Shown one piece after another: positions 26,748 through 35,113 of a stretch of DNA of 59,203 nt. The stretch comes from Candidatus Babeliales bacterium. GTDB lineage: Bacteria; Babelota; Babeliae; Babelales; JACPOV01. The position numbers and the translations under genes were made by a program. Position 1 is the stretch's first letter; every line of letters begins with the position of its first letter. Under the pieces are notes generated by a model that was not told the DNA's origin, did no database searches, and was given only the letters and a program-made list of their open reading frames with translations. The stretch lies in assembly GCA_020054235.1 (NCBI GenBank), contig JAGVLQ010000010.1:1-59203 (forward strand), given 5' to 3'.

Positions 26748-27440
26748 ATGAAAAAATTATTTATTTTTGTAGCACTTGCACTTGTAAGTAACATACAAAG
26801 CAGTGAAATACAAAAATCCTATGTAAAAAAAGCCATTAAAGACAGCAATCATAGCGCCTTTCGTACTCGTTTTGAAAAAAAGTATAATGTTACTTCAAAT
26901 GTATATGAAAAATGGTCAGACTGGAAAGGTAGCTTACAAGATTATAAAAAGGATTATGAAACAAACGAGCATTCTGATGCTTACAAGCTTATCAACCAAA
27001 TATCTCAAGATAAACTCAAATTATACGCTAATTTAGCTGAAAGTACTTATAATACAAGATTGCTTCTGAATCAACAAAATACTACAACAGTCACCCAAAA
27101 GTCAGAACTGCCATATTTCATAATGGCAGGTGGCGGAGCAGCTCTTTTATTATGCTTGGCAATGATGAATTATAAACAAAAAAGCTCGTATTATGGTTAT
27201 AGGTACGACGATTACCCTTTTGGAATTTTCGGAGTTCTCCTATTTCCAGCAGCTTTTCTTACGACAATTATTGGGGGTGGTGCATTTGCGTATGATCAAT
27301 CTAATACTCCATCAAATTCTAATAATTCTAATGATAATAATACTGAAGTTGAAAATGCTCTCAAAATCAAGGTAGACTTACAACAAGTTTTAACAAACAA
27401 ACAACAACTTTATAAAATTATTTCAACAAAAGATCTATAA
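26748..27440 (+). CDS. Exported protein with internal membrane segments, paralogue A
   Basis: A 230-residue protein of unknown function. It has a signal peptide (MKKLFIFVALALVSNIQS), a helical region with HSDAYKLINQISQDKLKLYA and NLAEST, two central hydrophobic segments (about 118-135 and 155-178), an Asn/Ser-rich linker, and a final helix ending VENALKIKVDLQQV...IISTKDL. The same order and many of the same residues recur in the gene at 27782, so the two are duplicates. A strong terminator follows. The protein could sit in the inner membrane with its helical parts in the periplasm. Confidence 0.75.
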   Translation: MKKLFIFVALALVSNIQSSEIQKSYVKKAIKDSNHSAFRTRFEKKYNVTSNVYEKWSDWKGSLQDYKKDYETNEHSDAYKLINQISQDKLKLYANLAESTYNTRLLLNQQNTTTVTQKSELPYFIMAGGGAALLLCLAMMNYKQKSSYYGYRYDDYPFGIFGVLLFPAAFLTTIIGGGAFAYDQSNTPSNSNNSNDNNTEVENALKIKVDLQQVLTNKQQLYKIISTKDL

Positions 27441-27445
27441 TTTTT

Positions 27446-27478
27446 AAAAGGGCTTTGCAAGTACAAAGCCCTTTTTTT
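27446..27478 (+). terminator. Rho-independent terminator after paralogue A
   Basis: A twelve-base stem, AAAAGGGCTTTG with CAAAGCCCTTTT, encloses a six-base loop and is followed by a T run. A diverged copy lies after paralogue B at 28449. Confidence 0.92.
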
Positions 27479-27712
27479 ATTTCATCAATTCAATGTGCGC
27501 TCTTGCAGCGAAAGCTTGCAACCCTCAAAATGATACATACCTCGCACCTATTATCTTGAAGATTGCGCGATCATTGAATTTTATAATAATCCACAAAAAC
27601 TTGAACAATGTCCTGCAATCCAACAGTTTATTTAACCCATATAAATATTTTTATATCTGGCAATATTAATTGATTAGCCCAACAGTATAAATTTCCAAAG
27701 AAAAATATATTA
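27479..27712. repeat. Remnant of a duplicated DUF1622 gene end, then AT-rich spacer
   Basis: Bases 27482-27545 resemble 28481-28560, the 3' end of the DUF1622 gene: both carry CGCTCTTGC(A/G)G(C/T)GAAAG, then CTTGCAAC, then CTCAAAA(T/C)G(A/G)TAC. The copy here has a deletion of about 15 bases and no open frame. It therefore marks a tandem duplication of paralogue gene, terminator and neighbouring gene end, after which the extra gene end decayed. The remainder up to the next promoter shows nothing recognisable. Confidence 0.6.
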
Positions 27713-27741
27713 TTGACAAGTAGACAAATACCTGCTAGAAT
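27713..27741 (+). promoter_or_regulatory. Strong sigma-70 promoter of paralogue B
   Basis: TTGACA at 27713-27718, 17-base spacer and TAGAAT at 27736-27741 with TGC just upstream (extended -10). The start falls about 33 bases before the ATG. Confidence 0.85.
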
Positions 27742-27781
27742 TAATCTATTATTTCGTTAATATACCTGAAGGAAACAATCG

Positions 27782-28441
27782 ATGAAGAAACTACTTCTGC
27801 TTCTAGCTTTGGCACTACCTGCTTACACAAACGGTATGGACTGGTTGCTCATGACAAGACAAAAAGTCAATATAGAACAAACGATTCAAGAAAGTAACTA
27901 CCCTAAATTTCTAGAAGAATTCACGACAGAATATGATGTTTCGCGAGATATTTTTGATCCAGAAAATAATACAGAAAAGCTCCAAAGCTATATAACAGCT
28001 TATAAACAAAATCAGAACTCTGATGCGTATAAGCTCACAAAAATCCCGCAAAAAAAACTATATCAGTACGCTGCTTTAGCTGAAACAGCCTATAAAGAAT
28101 TATTATTAAATCAAATCAACAGCACATTAAAAACCAACGATAATTCAACATGGCTCACTGGTGATCAAATAAGACTTATTCTTAGTGGTGCGGTTATAAG
28201 CACAATGCCAGCTAATCCACTTCTAGGCTTAATATTACTACCAGTTTACATTCCATTTCTTGCTCTAGGTACCTATAGCGCCCTTAATACTATTGCTGCT
28301 CAAAATGAAAACAATACTTCATCAACTAATTCTGAGCATAATGATCCTGTTGAAAATGCTCGCAAAATATATATGGACCTCAAGCAAGTGGTTGAAACTA
28401 AAAAAAATATTATAAGAATTATAGCAAATAAAGATTTATAA
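27782..28441 (+). CDS. Exported protein with internal membrane segments, paralogue B
   Basis: A 219-residue duplicate of the gene at 26748, with AAGGAA before the ATG. It has a signal peptide (MKKLLLLLALALPAYTNGMDW), then the shared NSDAYKLTKIPQKKLYQYA and LAETAYKELLLNQ block, central hydrophobic segments (about 130-175), an Asn/Ser/Glu-rich linker and the shared C-terminus VENARKIYMDLKQV...IIANKDL. The central membrane region is poorly conserved while the flanks are kept, so the helical ends may be the working parts. No known family is recognised. Confidence 0.75.
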   Translation: MKKLLLLLALALPAYTNGMDWLLMTRQKVNIEQTIQESNYPKFLEEFTTEYDVSRDIFDPENNTEKLQSYITAYKQNQNSDAYKLTKIPQKKLYQYAALAETAYKELLLNQINSTLKTNDNSTWLTGDQIRLILSGAVISTMPANPLLGLILLPVYIPFLALGTYSALNTIAAQNENNTSSTNSEHNDPVENARKIYMDLKQVVETKKNIIRIIANKDL

Positions 28442-28448
28442 TTTTGAG

Positions 28449-28479
28449 AGGGCTTTGTAATTCCAATGCCCTTTTTTTT
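28449..28479. terminator. Terminator after paralogue B
   Basis: The stem AGGGC-T-TTG with CAA-T-GCCCT has one mismatch and an eight-base T run on the plus strand. It is a diverged copy of the terminator at 27446 and lies between convergent genes. Confidence 0.75.
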
Positions 28480-28483
28480 CATT

Positions 28484-28831
28484 TCACGCAATCGATTTAC
28501 GCTCTTGCGGTGAAAGTGCTTGCAACTCTAAATTTAAAAAGTAACTCAAAACGGTACGAATCAATACAATAATGGCCAGCAAGCCAATGTTGTAATAATC
28601 CGGTGAAATGAGTGAACCCACGATATCAGCACCAACCATAAATTCCAAACCCAAAATAACACTGTTGCCAAACTGCAAGCGAATGTAATTTAAATCCAAC
28701 GTACGATGAACACAGACCAAATAGAGCTGACACAATGAGCGCAATGCGCCAATAATGATGACTGCCACACCGATAGCAGCGATTGATTCTCTGACATAGA
28801 ATAAAAAAGTATCGTACAAAATTAGATTCAT
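28484..28831 (-). CDS. DUF1622 family membrane protein
   Basis: A 115-residue inner-membrane protein with three hydrophobic segments (about 12-35, 52-70 and 80-98). The stretch RLQFGNSVILGLEFMVGADI and the following LIRTVLSYFLNLELQ are diagnostic of DUF1622, a small membrane family of unknown function. AAGGAG lies six bases before the ATG. The 3' end of a second, decayed copy is visible at 27482-27545. It is a stand-alone gene convergent with paralogue B. Confidence 0.82.
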   Translation of the reverse strand: MNLILYDTFLFYVRESIAAIGVAVIIIGALRSLCQLYLVCVHRTLDLNYIRLQFGNSVILGLEFMVGADIVGSLISPDYYNIGLLAIIVLIRTVLSYFLNLELQALSPQERKSIA

Positions 28832-28890
28832 ACTTTCTCCTTATTTTTTTGATTACCTTATCTAATTTTTATTGTTTTAGACAAGAAAAT

Positions 28891-28920
28891 AAAAAACCCA
28901 CGATTTTAAGGCCGTGGGCT
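28891..28920 (-). terminator. Terminator after the exported GNAT gene
   Basis: The stem CCCACG at 28897-28902 with CGTGGG at 28913-28918 is followed on the minus strand by six Ts (28891-28896). Confidence 0.8.
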
Positions 28921-28944
28921 GAATGTAAAAAAATATATGTGTTT

Positions 28945-29610
28945 TTATGCAATTGTTTTTTTGTATACAACAATTTCCATAAGAGCTAATTGTTGTGACA
29001 TTGTGGTATCAACTTGATAGCCTAATGACTGGTAAAGCTTGCGAGCAGCATCATTGTCAGTATTGGTATTCAATTGAATTATACTCAATGTAGGCCACAA
29101 TTCTTTTGCAAAACGTTCAACTTCTTTCATCAATTGTTTGCCATAGCCTTTACGTCGTACCGATTTATCCACAACAAGACATTCAATCATAACAAATTCC
29201 TTGCTTTCAGCTTTAGTCCTTTTAATAGTTGGCATTGCAGCAAGCATCTGCTTTTCATCAAACTGAAATCCTTGCGCTTCAAGCTGTTCTTTAATAGTTT
29301 CTAAGTTTGGCTCTAATGTTTTGAAAAATTCAACAAAACCGATAACCTTACCATTTTCAACCATAACGTACTTTTTGCGTAATGAATCAGAAAAAATGCC
29401 TTCCATATTCTTTTTATTTTCTGACTCAAAAAGATTTTGCGGCATAAATCCTTTTTTAACGATCGCTGAACCGGTAAAAAAGTTCATAGGATCTTGAAAT
29501 ACAAGTTCCATGACGGCAGCTTTATCACCATCAATGTAAGGTCTAATTTCAACGGCACTTTGAACAGCAAAAGAAACTGCAAGTAAAGAAAGCAATAGAA
29601 TCTTTTTCAT
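28945..29610 (-). CDS. Exported GNAT-family N-acetyltransferase
   Basis: A 221-residue protein with a signal peptide (MKKILLLSLLAVSFAVQSAV) followed directly by a GNAT domain (EIRPYIDGDKAAVMEL). The acetyl-CoA loop is RRKGYGKQLMKEV at about 152-164 and the last signature is NDAARKLYQSLGY at about 186-198. GNATs need acetyl-CoA, which is not available in the periplasm, so the enzyme probably works after delivery to a host cell or is misrouted. AAAGGA precedes the ATG. It is followed by a terminator and preceded by the M48 pair on the same strand. The acceptor substrate is unknown. Confidence 0.88.
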   Translation of the reverse strand: MKKILLLSLLAVSFAVQSAVEIRPYIDGDKAAVMELVFQDPMNFFTGSAIVKKGFMPQNLFESENKKNMEGIFSDSLRKKYVMVENGKVIGFVEFFKTLEPNLETIKEQLEAQGFQFDEKQMLAAMPTIKRTKAESKEFVMIECLVVDKSVRRKGYGKQLMKEVERFAKELWPTLSIIQLNTNTDNDAARKLYQSLGYQVDTTMSQQLALMEIVVYKKTIA

Positions 29611-29642
29611 GAAGAATCCTTTCAGATAAAGTTGAACAATTA

Positions 29643-30380
29643 TTATTTTTCTTGTAACGCCTTAATATAGCTTTCAAAAGTATGTTCGTAAGGTTTCCAG
29701 AATACTTCACCCTTGTCAAGTTGCGCTTTAATTCCCGCGGTAAAATTTTGAAGTGCTTCGAGCGCAGCTTGTCGATCACCAGTTTTTTCTATAACTGTTT
29801 CAATAATATGCATATCGTGCTTTAATGCAAAATACCGATGAACCTTTACATGCAAAGAATCCATGACAAAAGATTCTAGAATAATAACAAAACCTAAAGC
29901 TACAAGAGCTCTTAGTAATTTTTGATTCTTTAATTTGCCTATGAAACCTAAGAGTAAAAAGAATGCAATAAGCAACAGAATGCTAATCAACCCATAAATA
30001 AAGTTAATAAGTTTCAAGGAAAAGGGATTGGAGCCACCTTGCTTGAATGTTTCAAATGAACGGCCTAATAAAAAGGTTTGTTGATTATCAGGTAAACTTG
30101 AAAACCAAAATTGATTAACAATAATTAAGTCATTATGCGTGCCCGGGTTGATGCCCTGCGCAATAAAATTATTAGCAGGATTGATTTGAATCCCTGCTTT
30201 TGTGGGAGTAACCAACTCAAATTTTTTATCATAATCTATCAGCTGCGCTACTTTTTCAGCCTTTTGCACCAATTCTTGTGATACATTCAATAAATAGGCA
30301 TCTTCAAGGTATTCAACAACATTTGGAAAAGCTTGAAAACCAAGAACTAATAAAAAAAAAAATTCATAGCGCACTTTCAT
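29643..30380 (-). CDS. Inactive M48-like membrane protein (pseudo-protease)
   Basis: A 245-residue protein whose layout copies the M48 peptidase encoded just upstream: an N-terminal helical part, the SSLPDNQQTFLLG stretch that matches DLSPEEQLFLIG, two membrane segments, then a helical tail. Where the peptidase has HELVH, this one has RSFET (residues 107-111), so both zinc His and the catalytic Glu are gone. The third zinc ligand region (EWQADQESLALL) is also lost (YFALKHDMHIIE). It has a signal peptide (MKVRYEFFFLLVLGFQAFP). It lies three bases after the peptidase gene and is probably co-translated. It may regulate or anchor the active partner. Confidence 0.72.
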   Translation of the reverse strand: MKVRYEFFFLLVLGFQAFPNVVEYLEDAYLLNVSQELVQKAEKVAQLIDYDKKFELVTPTKAGIQINPANNFIAQGINPGTHNDLIIVNQFWFSSLPDNQQTFLLGRSFETFKQGGSNPFSLKLINFIYGLISILLLIAFFLLLGFIGKLKNQKLLRALVALGFVIILESFVMDSLHVKVHRYFALKHDMHIIETVIEKTGDRQAALEALQNFTAGIKAQLDKGEVFWKPYEHTFESYIKALQEK

Positions 30381-30383
30381 AGG

Positions 30384-31220
30384 TTATCCTATCGATTTGT
30401 TAAGAGATTCATTTTGTTGTGCTGTCAAACAATACATCCTTCTTTCATAATTTGAAGGATGATCTACAAAAATACCACCACTATGCCAATCCTGACGATA
30501 TTCTCGCACGCAGCGCTCAAAAAATTTTATGCCACCATTATAAGATTTTAAGAGAGCTAAAGATTCTTGGTCTGCTTGCCATTCTTGCTGCTTTCGATAA
30601 CAACAAAAAGTTACCTTAATACAAAGATTTAGACTTACAAACACAAGTATATATAGAACTATTGCAAGGTACTTTTCATAGTTCTTGAAAGAATAAATTC
30701 TAACCAAATAGTTAATAAAACGCCCTACCTGTAAAAATGCAAAAAACAAAAGTATCAAAAAAATCAAAAGAAAAATAAATTGGTCGTAAAGCAAATGCCT
30801 ATGCTTTGCATGAACTAATTCATGACCTATAAGAAACAACTGTTCTTCAGGCGATAGATCTTCAAAAAAACCATCGCTGACAAAGAAGAAAGGTTTACTG
30901 CTCAAAGGAATAAAATTAAAAAATTTGGCAAAATAGACAAAGGCATTATTATAGCCAAAACCACTCAAGGCTTTATGGTTCATTTTGCGTATGATAATCG
31001 GCTCATGAATGCTCATTGCATTGGCAATCGCATTAATTTTTTCTTCATGTGCAGAACTAACGTGCCCGGCGCCAAAACGCTCTTCTGTTATTTTTAATGC
31101 ATAATTATCGAGACAAGTATGGAGAGGAACAGAAAAGAAGTAATAGCCTGAGCAGAGAACCCCCAGGGCTACGATAAAAATCAGAATAATTTTGTTAAAA
31201 GTGGATGCAAGAATTTTAAT
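30384..31220 (-). CDS. M48-family membrane metallopeptidase, probable ATT start
   Basis: The catalytic motif GHELVHAKHRH and the downstream zinc-ligand region EWQADQESLALL identify an HtpX/Ste24-like M48 protease with two membrane segments between them. The first ATG (31016) would cut into the domain. The same frame stays open upstream and encodes a membrane anchor (KIILIFIVALGVLCSGYYFF) plus a typical N-terminal piece (ERFGAGHVSSAHEEK). No ATG, GTG or TTG lies in that frame. An ATT at 31218-31220, five bases after AGGGG, is the best start and gives 278 residues. Loss of a normal start is the alternative. It is followed by a dead paralogue three bases downstream. Confidence 0.7.
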   Translation of the reverse strand: MKILASTFNKIILIFIVALGVLCSGYYFFSVPLHTCLDNYALKITEERFGAGHVSSAHEEKINAIANAMSIHEPIIIRKMNHKALSGFGYNNAFVYFAKFFNFIPLSSKPFFFVSDGFFEDLSPEEQLFLIGHELVHAKHRHLLYDQFIFLLIFLILLFFAFLQVGRFINYLVRIYSFKNYEKYLAIVLYILVFVSLNLCIKVTFCCYRKQQEWQADQESLALLKSYNGGIKFFERCVREYRQDWHSGGIFVDHPSNYERRMYCLTAQQNESLNKSIG

Positions 31221-31323
31221 AAAAACCCCTAAAAGCGATAAATTTATTGCAATTTGTTTATTTAAATGTATTTAGCATACATTAACGTACTTATTTTATC
31301 GCATTTAGAGATACAAAGCAAAA

Positions 31324-31743
31324 TTATCCAAACAAAAAATGATCAAGCGAAAAAGGACCGCTGCCTGCAATCAGGAATGCAATAAAAATGAGCATTTGGG
31401 ACATTGGAAAGGAATAGTAACCATAGCTGTCACCCTTACGCAGATGATACGTAATTGCCACAAACATGGTAAATATCATAAAGGGCATAGCCAACCTTGT
31501 GCAAAAGCCTAGGGCCAAGCAAACCCCGCCTCCAAATTCAGCAAGCATGGCACAGATGCCCCAAAAGAGTGGCGCAAAGGTTATACCGATATTTTTCATC
31601 TGTTCACCGGTCCAGCGCAGCTCAGGAATGCCACGTTTTATTTTTAAAAAGCCGTGGCCAATAAATAAGATACCTATGCCAATGCGCAAGATGGTCAAGG
31701 CAAGTTGATTCAAGATCAGCGAAGAGAGAAAAATTGATTCCAT
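31324..31743 (-). CDS. DoxX family membrane protein
   Basis: A 139-residue inner-membrane protein with four hydrophobic segments. TILRIGIGILFIGHGFLKI and AMLAEFGGGVCLALGFCTRL are characteristic of DoxX/DoxD-like proteins, some of which take part in redox protection. The ATG at 31743 has AAGGTG seven bases upstream and is preferred over the longer frame beginning at 31770. It lies 42 bases after the methyltransferase gene on the same strand and may share its transcript. The exact function is not known. Confidence 0.85.
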   Translation of the reverse strand: MESIFLSSLILNQLALTILRIGIGILFIGHGFLKIKRGIPELRWTGEQMKNIGITFAPLFWGICAMLAEFGGGVCLALGFCTRLAMPFMIFTMFVAITYHLRKGDSYGYYSFPMSQMLIFIAFLIAGSGPFSLDHFLFG

Positions 31744-31785
31744 AAGTTTCACCTTTTTTTTCAAAACCAAAAACCATTCGCTCTC

Positions 31786-32571
31786 TTATTTAACACAACA
31801 GGTAATGCCAAATTTACTCGTTTCATAAAATATTCCGGAAGAATTTATTGCCAATAATGCTTTTCGTGCTTTTTTTTCGAATTCTTCTTTGTCACTGCCT
31901 AGCCAATCAAGAAAATCCGCTGCAGAATAAAATAAATTAATAATAGTTTCAATAGTCCATTGCTGTTCGGCTTCAAGCATAAAATCTTCAATTTTGGTAA
32001 AAGAAAATTTTTGTAGCATATTACGTGTTGCTTCAACCGATATATTTAATCTTTTTAGAGGGGGAACAAATTGCTCTTTATGAGGAAATTCTTTAAAAAT
32101 TATGTCATGCATTATTTGAGCCCACTGAGATTTTCTTTTCCAAAGACCGCCCTCTGCTTCGCCGAGTGTTACAAAAGCACCGCCCTTTATTAAATGATGA
32201 AAAACTGCTTTTGTTACCAGCTCCTGATTCATCCAATGGAATGAACGCCCAGCAGTAACCAAACTTATTTCAGTGGTGTCAGACAAACTGGTTAAGTATT
32301 CTTCTGCAGTACCATTAAACAATGAAATGTTTTTATGAGTATTTTTCTTTATTTTTTTATTGACTTCTGAAAGCATAGCTTTCTCGGGATCAACACCAAC
32401 ACTTTTTTTAAAATAGGCACTTAAAGGAAGCAAGAGCTCACCGGTACCACAACCCAAATCAACATACAAATCTCTTGGTTGCTCAGGAATTTGCTCAATA
32501 ATAAGCTTGAAAATCTCAGGAGGATATGGTGGCCTTGAAGAAGCGTAAAAAGAAGCGGCATTTTTATACAT
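31786..32571 (-). CDS. Class I SAM-dependent methyltransferase
   Basis: A 261-residue cytosolic methyltransferase without signal peptide. The SAM-binding motif is VDLGCGTGELLLPL near residues 37-50, followed by SVGVDPEKAML. ISLVTAGRSFHWMNQE resembles motif II/post-motif of the Methyltransf_11/25 group, and the FHWMN segment recalls trans-aconitate-methyltransferase-like proteins. The start at 32571 has no good Shine-Dalgarno. It may be co-transcribed with DoxX downstream. Small molecules are the more likely substrates, but this cannot be settled from sequence. Confidence 0.85.
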   Translation of the reverse strand: MYKNAASFYASSRPPYPPEIFKLIIEQIPEQPRDLYVDLGCGTGELLLPLSAYFKKSVGVDPEKAMLSEVNKKIKKNTHKNISLFNGTAEEYLTSLSDTTEISLVTAGRSFHWMNQELVTKAVFHHLIKGGAFVTLGEAEGGLWKRKSQWAQIMHDIIFKEFPHKEQFVPPLKRLNISVEATRNMLQKFSFTKIEDFMLEAEQQWTIETIINLFYSAADFLDWLGSDKEEFEKKARKALLAINSSGIFYETSKFGITCCVK

Positions 32572-32832
32572 TATAGACTTTGGTTATAAAATCGATATTA
32601 TTCTTGAAAACGCATAGGTACCCTTATGTTTAACTATTTTTAGAGGTTTTTTTGTATTTGATGAAATGTCTTTTAAATCAGTATTAGACATGGTTGACCT
32701 TTAAAAAAGAAAAAAATAAAATATAAAAATTATTTTAATTTAAGCACTTTTGAAAAAATATGCAATATAAATCTGATAAATAACTTTTTCCCATTAACGC
32801 AAATAACACAGTTACAAAAGGACTTTTACGAC

Positions 32833-33801
32833 ATGTCGATCAATATAACTTCTTTACTCAACAATATCATGCTTGCTCGCGCATTATTTGTAGCTGCAGA
32901 GCTTGACATTGCTGAACATCTTTCCCAACAACCCATGACTGCAGCCCAACTTGCTCAAGTTAGTAACACCGATAAAGATTCTTTAGAGCGGCTGATGCAC
33001 TTTCTTACGCTGCATGAAGTTTTTGCAAAAGATTCTGAAAATAAGTATCATACAACCGATTTTTCAACCACCATGTGCGCAAATCATCCTGCTACTATTA
33101 AACCTTTTTTATTGCATGATGATGAAACGCGTTGGAATGCGTTTGGCAATCTTGTCTATTCCATTAAAACTGGCAAAGCATCATTTGATATGCTGTATGG
33201 GCAAACCTATTTTGATTATTTAAAAAAACATCCACAGCTCAGCGCACGCTTTGACCAAGCAATGACTATTATTTCCAACCAGGAAGATGAGATCATTGCC
33301 AAAATAATATCATTTTATGGTACCATTGCCGATATTGGTGGCGGCAAGGGTCAACTCATCACTAACATAATGAAAAACAATTCTCATGTTACCGGAATAT
33401 TATTTGATCTCCCTCAAGTGATCCAACATCATAATGCTGACTTTCTAGGTAAAAAAGTAGCAGGAAGTTTTTTTGAACCACTCCCACTTACTGCCGATAT
33501 TTTTATTCTCAAGCGGATTCTGCATGATTGGCATGATGAAAAAGCATTACAAATTCTCAAGAATGTAAGCACTGCCATGAACAATAATTCTAAGCTGTAT
33601 ATAATTGATGGCATTCTTGATCATGCTCAAGATAAAAAACTTTTAGCAGCAATAGATCTTGCTTTGCTAACGATATTTCAAGGGAAAGAAAGAACGCTGC
33701 AAGAAATTACTCATCTAGTACACAAAGCAGGATTGGAAATTGTTCGTATTATTCACATCAATGAAATAATGAGTGCGATAGAATGCAAAAAAACAAAATA
33801 A
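32833..33801 (+). CDS. O-methyltransferase (COMT-like family 2)
   Basis: A 322-residue enzyme of the family that methylates hydroxyl groups of phenolics, flavonoids and polyketides. An N-terminal winged-helix dimerisation domain (LFVAAELDIAEHLSQQP, NTDKDSLERLMHFL) is followed by the Rossmann domain with IADIGGGKGQLI near 158-169 and ILKRILHDWHDEKALQIL near 225-242. HDW carries the catalytic base. No signal peptide is present. It lies ten bases upstream of an EamA transporter with its own Shine-Dalgarno, so they form an operon. The arrangement suggests a methylated small molecule that is then exported. The substrate is unknown. Confidence 0.9.
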   Translation: MSINITSLLNNIMLARALFVAAELDIAEHLSQQPMTAAQLAQVSNTDKDSLERLMHFLTLHEVFAKDSENKYHTTDFSTTMCANHPATIKPFLLHDDETRWNAFGNLVYSIKTGKASFDMLYGQTYFDYLKKHPQLSARFDQAMTIISNQEDEIIAKIISFYGTIADIGGGKGQLITNIMKNNSHVTGILFDLPQVIQHHNADFLGKKVAGSFFEPLPLTADIFILKRILHDWHDEKALQILKNVSTAMNNNSKLYIIDGILDHAQDKKLLAAIDLALLTIFQGKERTLQEITHLVHKAGLEIVRIIHINEIMSAIECKKTK

Positions 33802-33811
33802 GGAGAAGCCA

Positions 33812-34699
33812 ATGTTGGCAATAATCATTCTCTATGCTGTTTCAGCAAGCACCTTTTTGATAAGTAAATCATTGCTTATCTATAGCACCCCTTTATTTCT
33901 AAGTGGATTGAGAACGCTCATTGCAGGAATTATTTTTTTTCTCTTTTTAAAAGATCGTAAAACGATTGAATTTAAAAACTATATAGTTCCCTGTTTAATC
34001 ATAGGATTTTTTTCTTTCTTTATGAGCAATACCCTAAGATTTTGGGCTTTACAGTATTTAACCAGCGAACAATCTGCATTAATAGCTATTTCAGAACCAC
34101 TTTTTGCAATACTATTTGCCTATCTTATTTGTAGTGAAATCACAACCATCAAACAATGCGTAGGATTATTACTGTGCATGCTTGGTGCTGCCAGCGCAAC
34201 TCCGTCTTTTAATCTTTTTTTAAGCTTTTCTTTGCCGACATGTGTTCTATTTCTTTCGATAGTTTCAAGCAGCTTAGGAGCCTTGCTCATGCGCAAATTC
34301 ATTCGTTTCCATAATTATTCTCCAACGATAATTAATTGCATAAGCATGGCAAGTGCCGGCATTTGCGCACTGACAACTTCTTTCGTTATCGAAGATCCGT
34401 TACATAAAATAGTTACCGCACCACCATTATTTTTTCTGATCATATTGGCAATTATGATTCTGGTGAGCAATATTTTTAGTTATTCTCTTTACGGAAAATT
34501 GGTTAAACAGTACAGTGCTGTACTGATATCTTCAGCAAGTTTATTGAGGCCTTTTTTTGTCGCGCTCTATAGCGGAAACATAACTATTCAAATGCTTTTT
34601 TCATTCATTATTATACTTTTTGGGCTTATAATTATATATTATGCAGAAAAGCCATTAGAAAGAGTTTCTCATCTACAATGGCATACAGGTTGCCAATAA
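33812..34699 (+). CDS. EamA/DMT-superfamily transporter
   Basis: A 295-residue inner-membrane protein with about ten hydrophobic helices in two related halves. The first half includes FLSGLRTLIAGIIFFLFLK and the second SLGALLMRKF and VKQYSAVLISSASLLRPFF, typical of the drug/metabolite exporter superfamily. AAGGAG precedes the ATG. It is co-transcribed with the O-methyltransferase. An exporter of metabolites or an amino-acid permease is the family expectation. No terminator is seen downstream. Confidence 0.86.
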   Translation: MLAIIILYAVSASTFLISKSLLIYSTPLFLSGLRTLIAGIIFFLFLKDRKTIEFKNYIVPCLIIGFFSFFMSNTLRFWALQYLTSEQSALIAISEPLFAILFAYLICSEITTIKQCVGLLLCMLGAASATPSFNLFLSFSLPTCVLFLSIVSSSLGALLMRKFIRFHNYSPTIINCISMASAGICALTTSFVIEDPLHKIVTAPPLFFLIILAIMILVSNIFSYSLYGKLVKQYSAVLISSASLLRPFFVALYSGNITIQMLFSFIIILFGLIIIYYAEKPLERVSHLQWHTGCQ

Positions 34700-35113
34700 G
34701 GAGCAATAAGTTCAATCGTACATTTGTTACAGAGAGCGTAGTAAAAAGTAAATTGTTGAATTTATACATAAGAAAGGCTTTTTGAAGTAAAAAATATAAT
34801 GGTAATTGAAGTCGTTGCAGTAAAAAATTAAAGGTATAAAGCTAAAGAATTTGATATAAAAATATTAAATAAAAAAAGATTCCATATTTACTGATGCAAG
34901 GTTAGGGTCAAATTTTGTCCAAATTAATACAAAAATAATTTTATTTCAGGTTAATTATACCGATTTTTTTCCGCAATGCTACAACAAAATTTTCTTGCAT
35001 TCCAACCTGAAAGACACGTTATTAGACTAGAAAAATAGATGAAAATATAAAAAAATAGCAATTGTTGGTAACGCTGGTTCAGGAAAATACATTGAATTTT
35101 TCTGAATTATTTC
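34700..35113 (+). pseudogene. Intergenic region with a P-loop gene remnant at 35039-35106
   Basis: Most of this 414-base gap is AT-rich with nothing recognisable. At its right end an ATG (35039) followed by an A run leads, after a one-base frameshift, into KKIAIVGNAGSGK, the exact start of a P-loop (Walker A) nucleotide kinase or GTPase. The frame ends six codons later. It looks like the 5' stub of a deleted gene abutting the 3' end of the DEAD-box gene. The type of P-loop protein cannot be told from the stub. Confidence 0.5.

Noticed and set aside
27400-28441. ER-retention-like C-termini (ending KDL) in the two paralogues
   Set aside because: KDEL-type retention needs a four-residue signal; the shared end is better explained by common ancestry.
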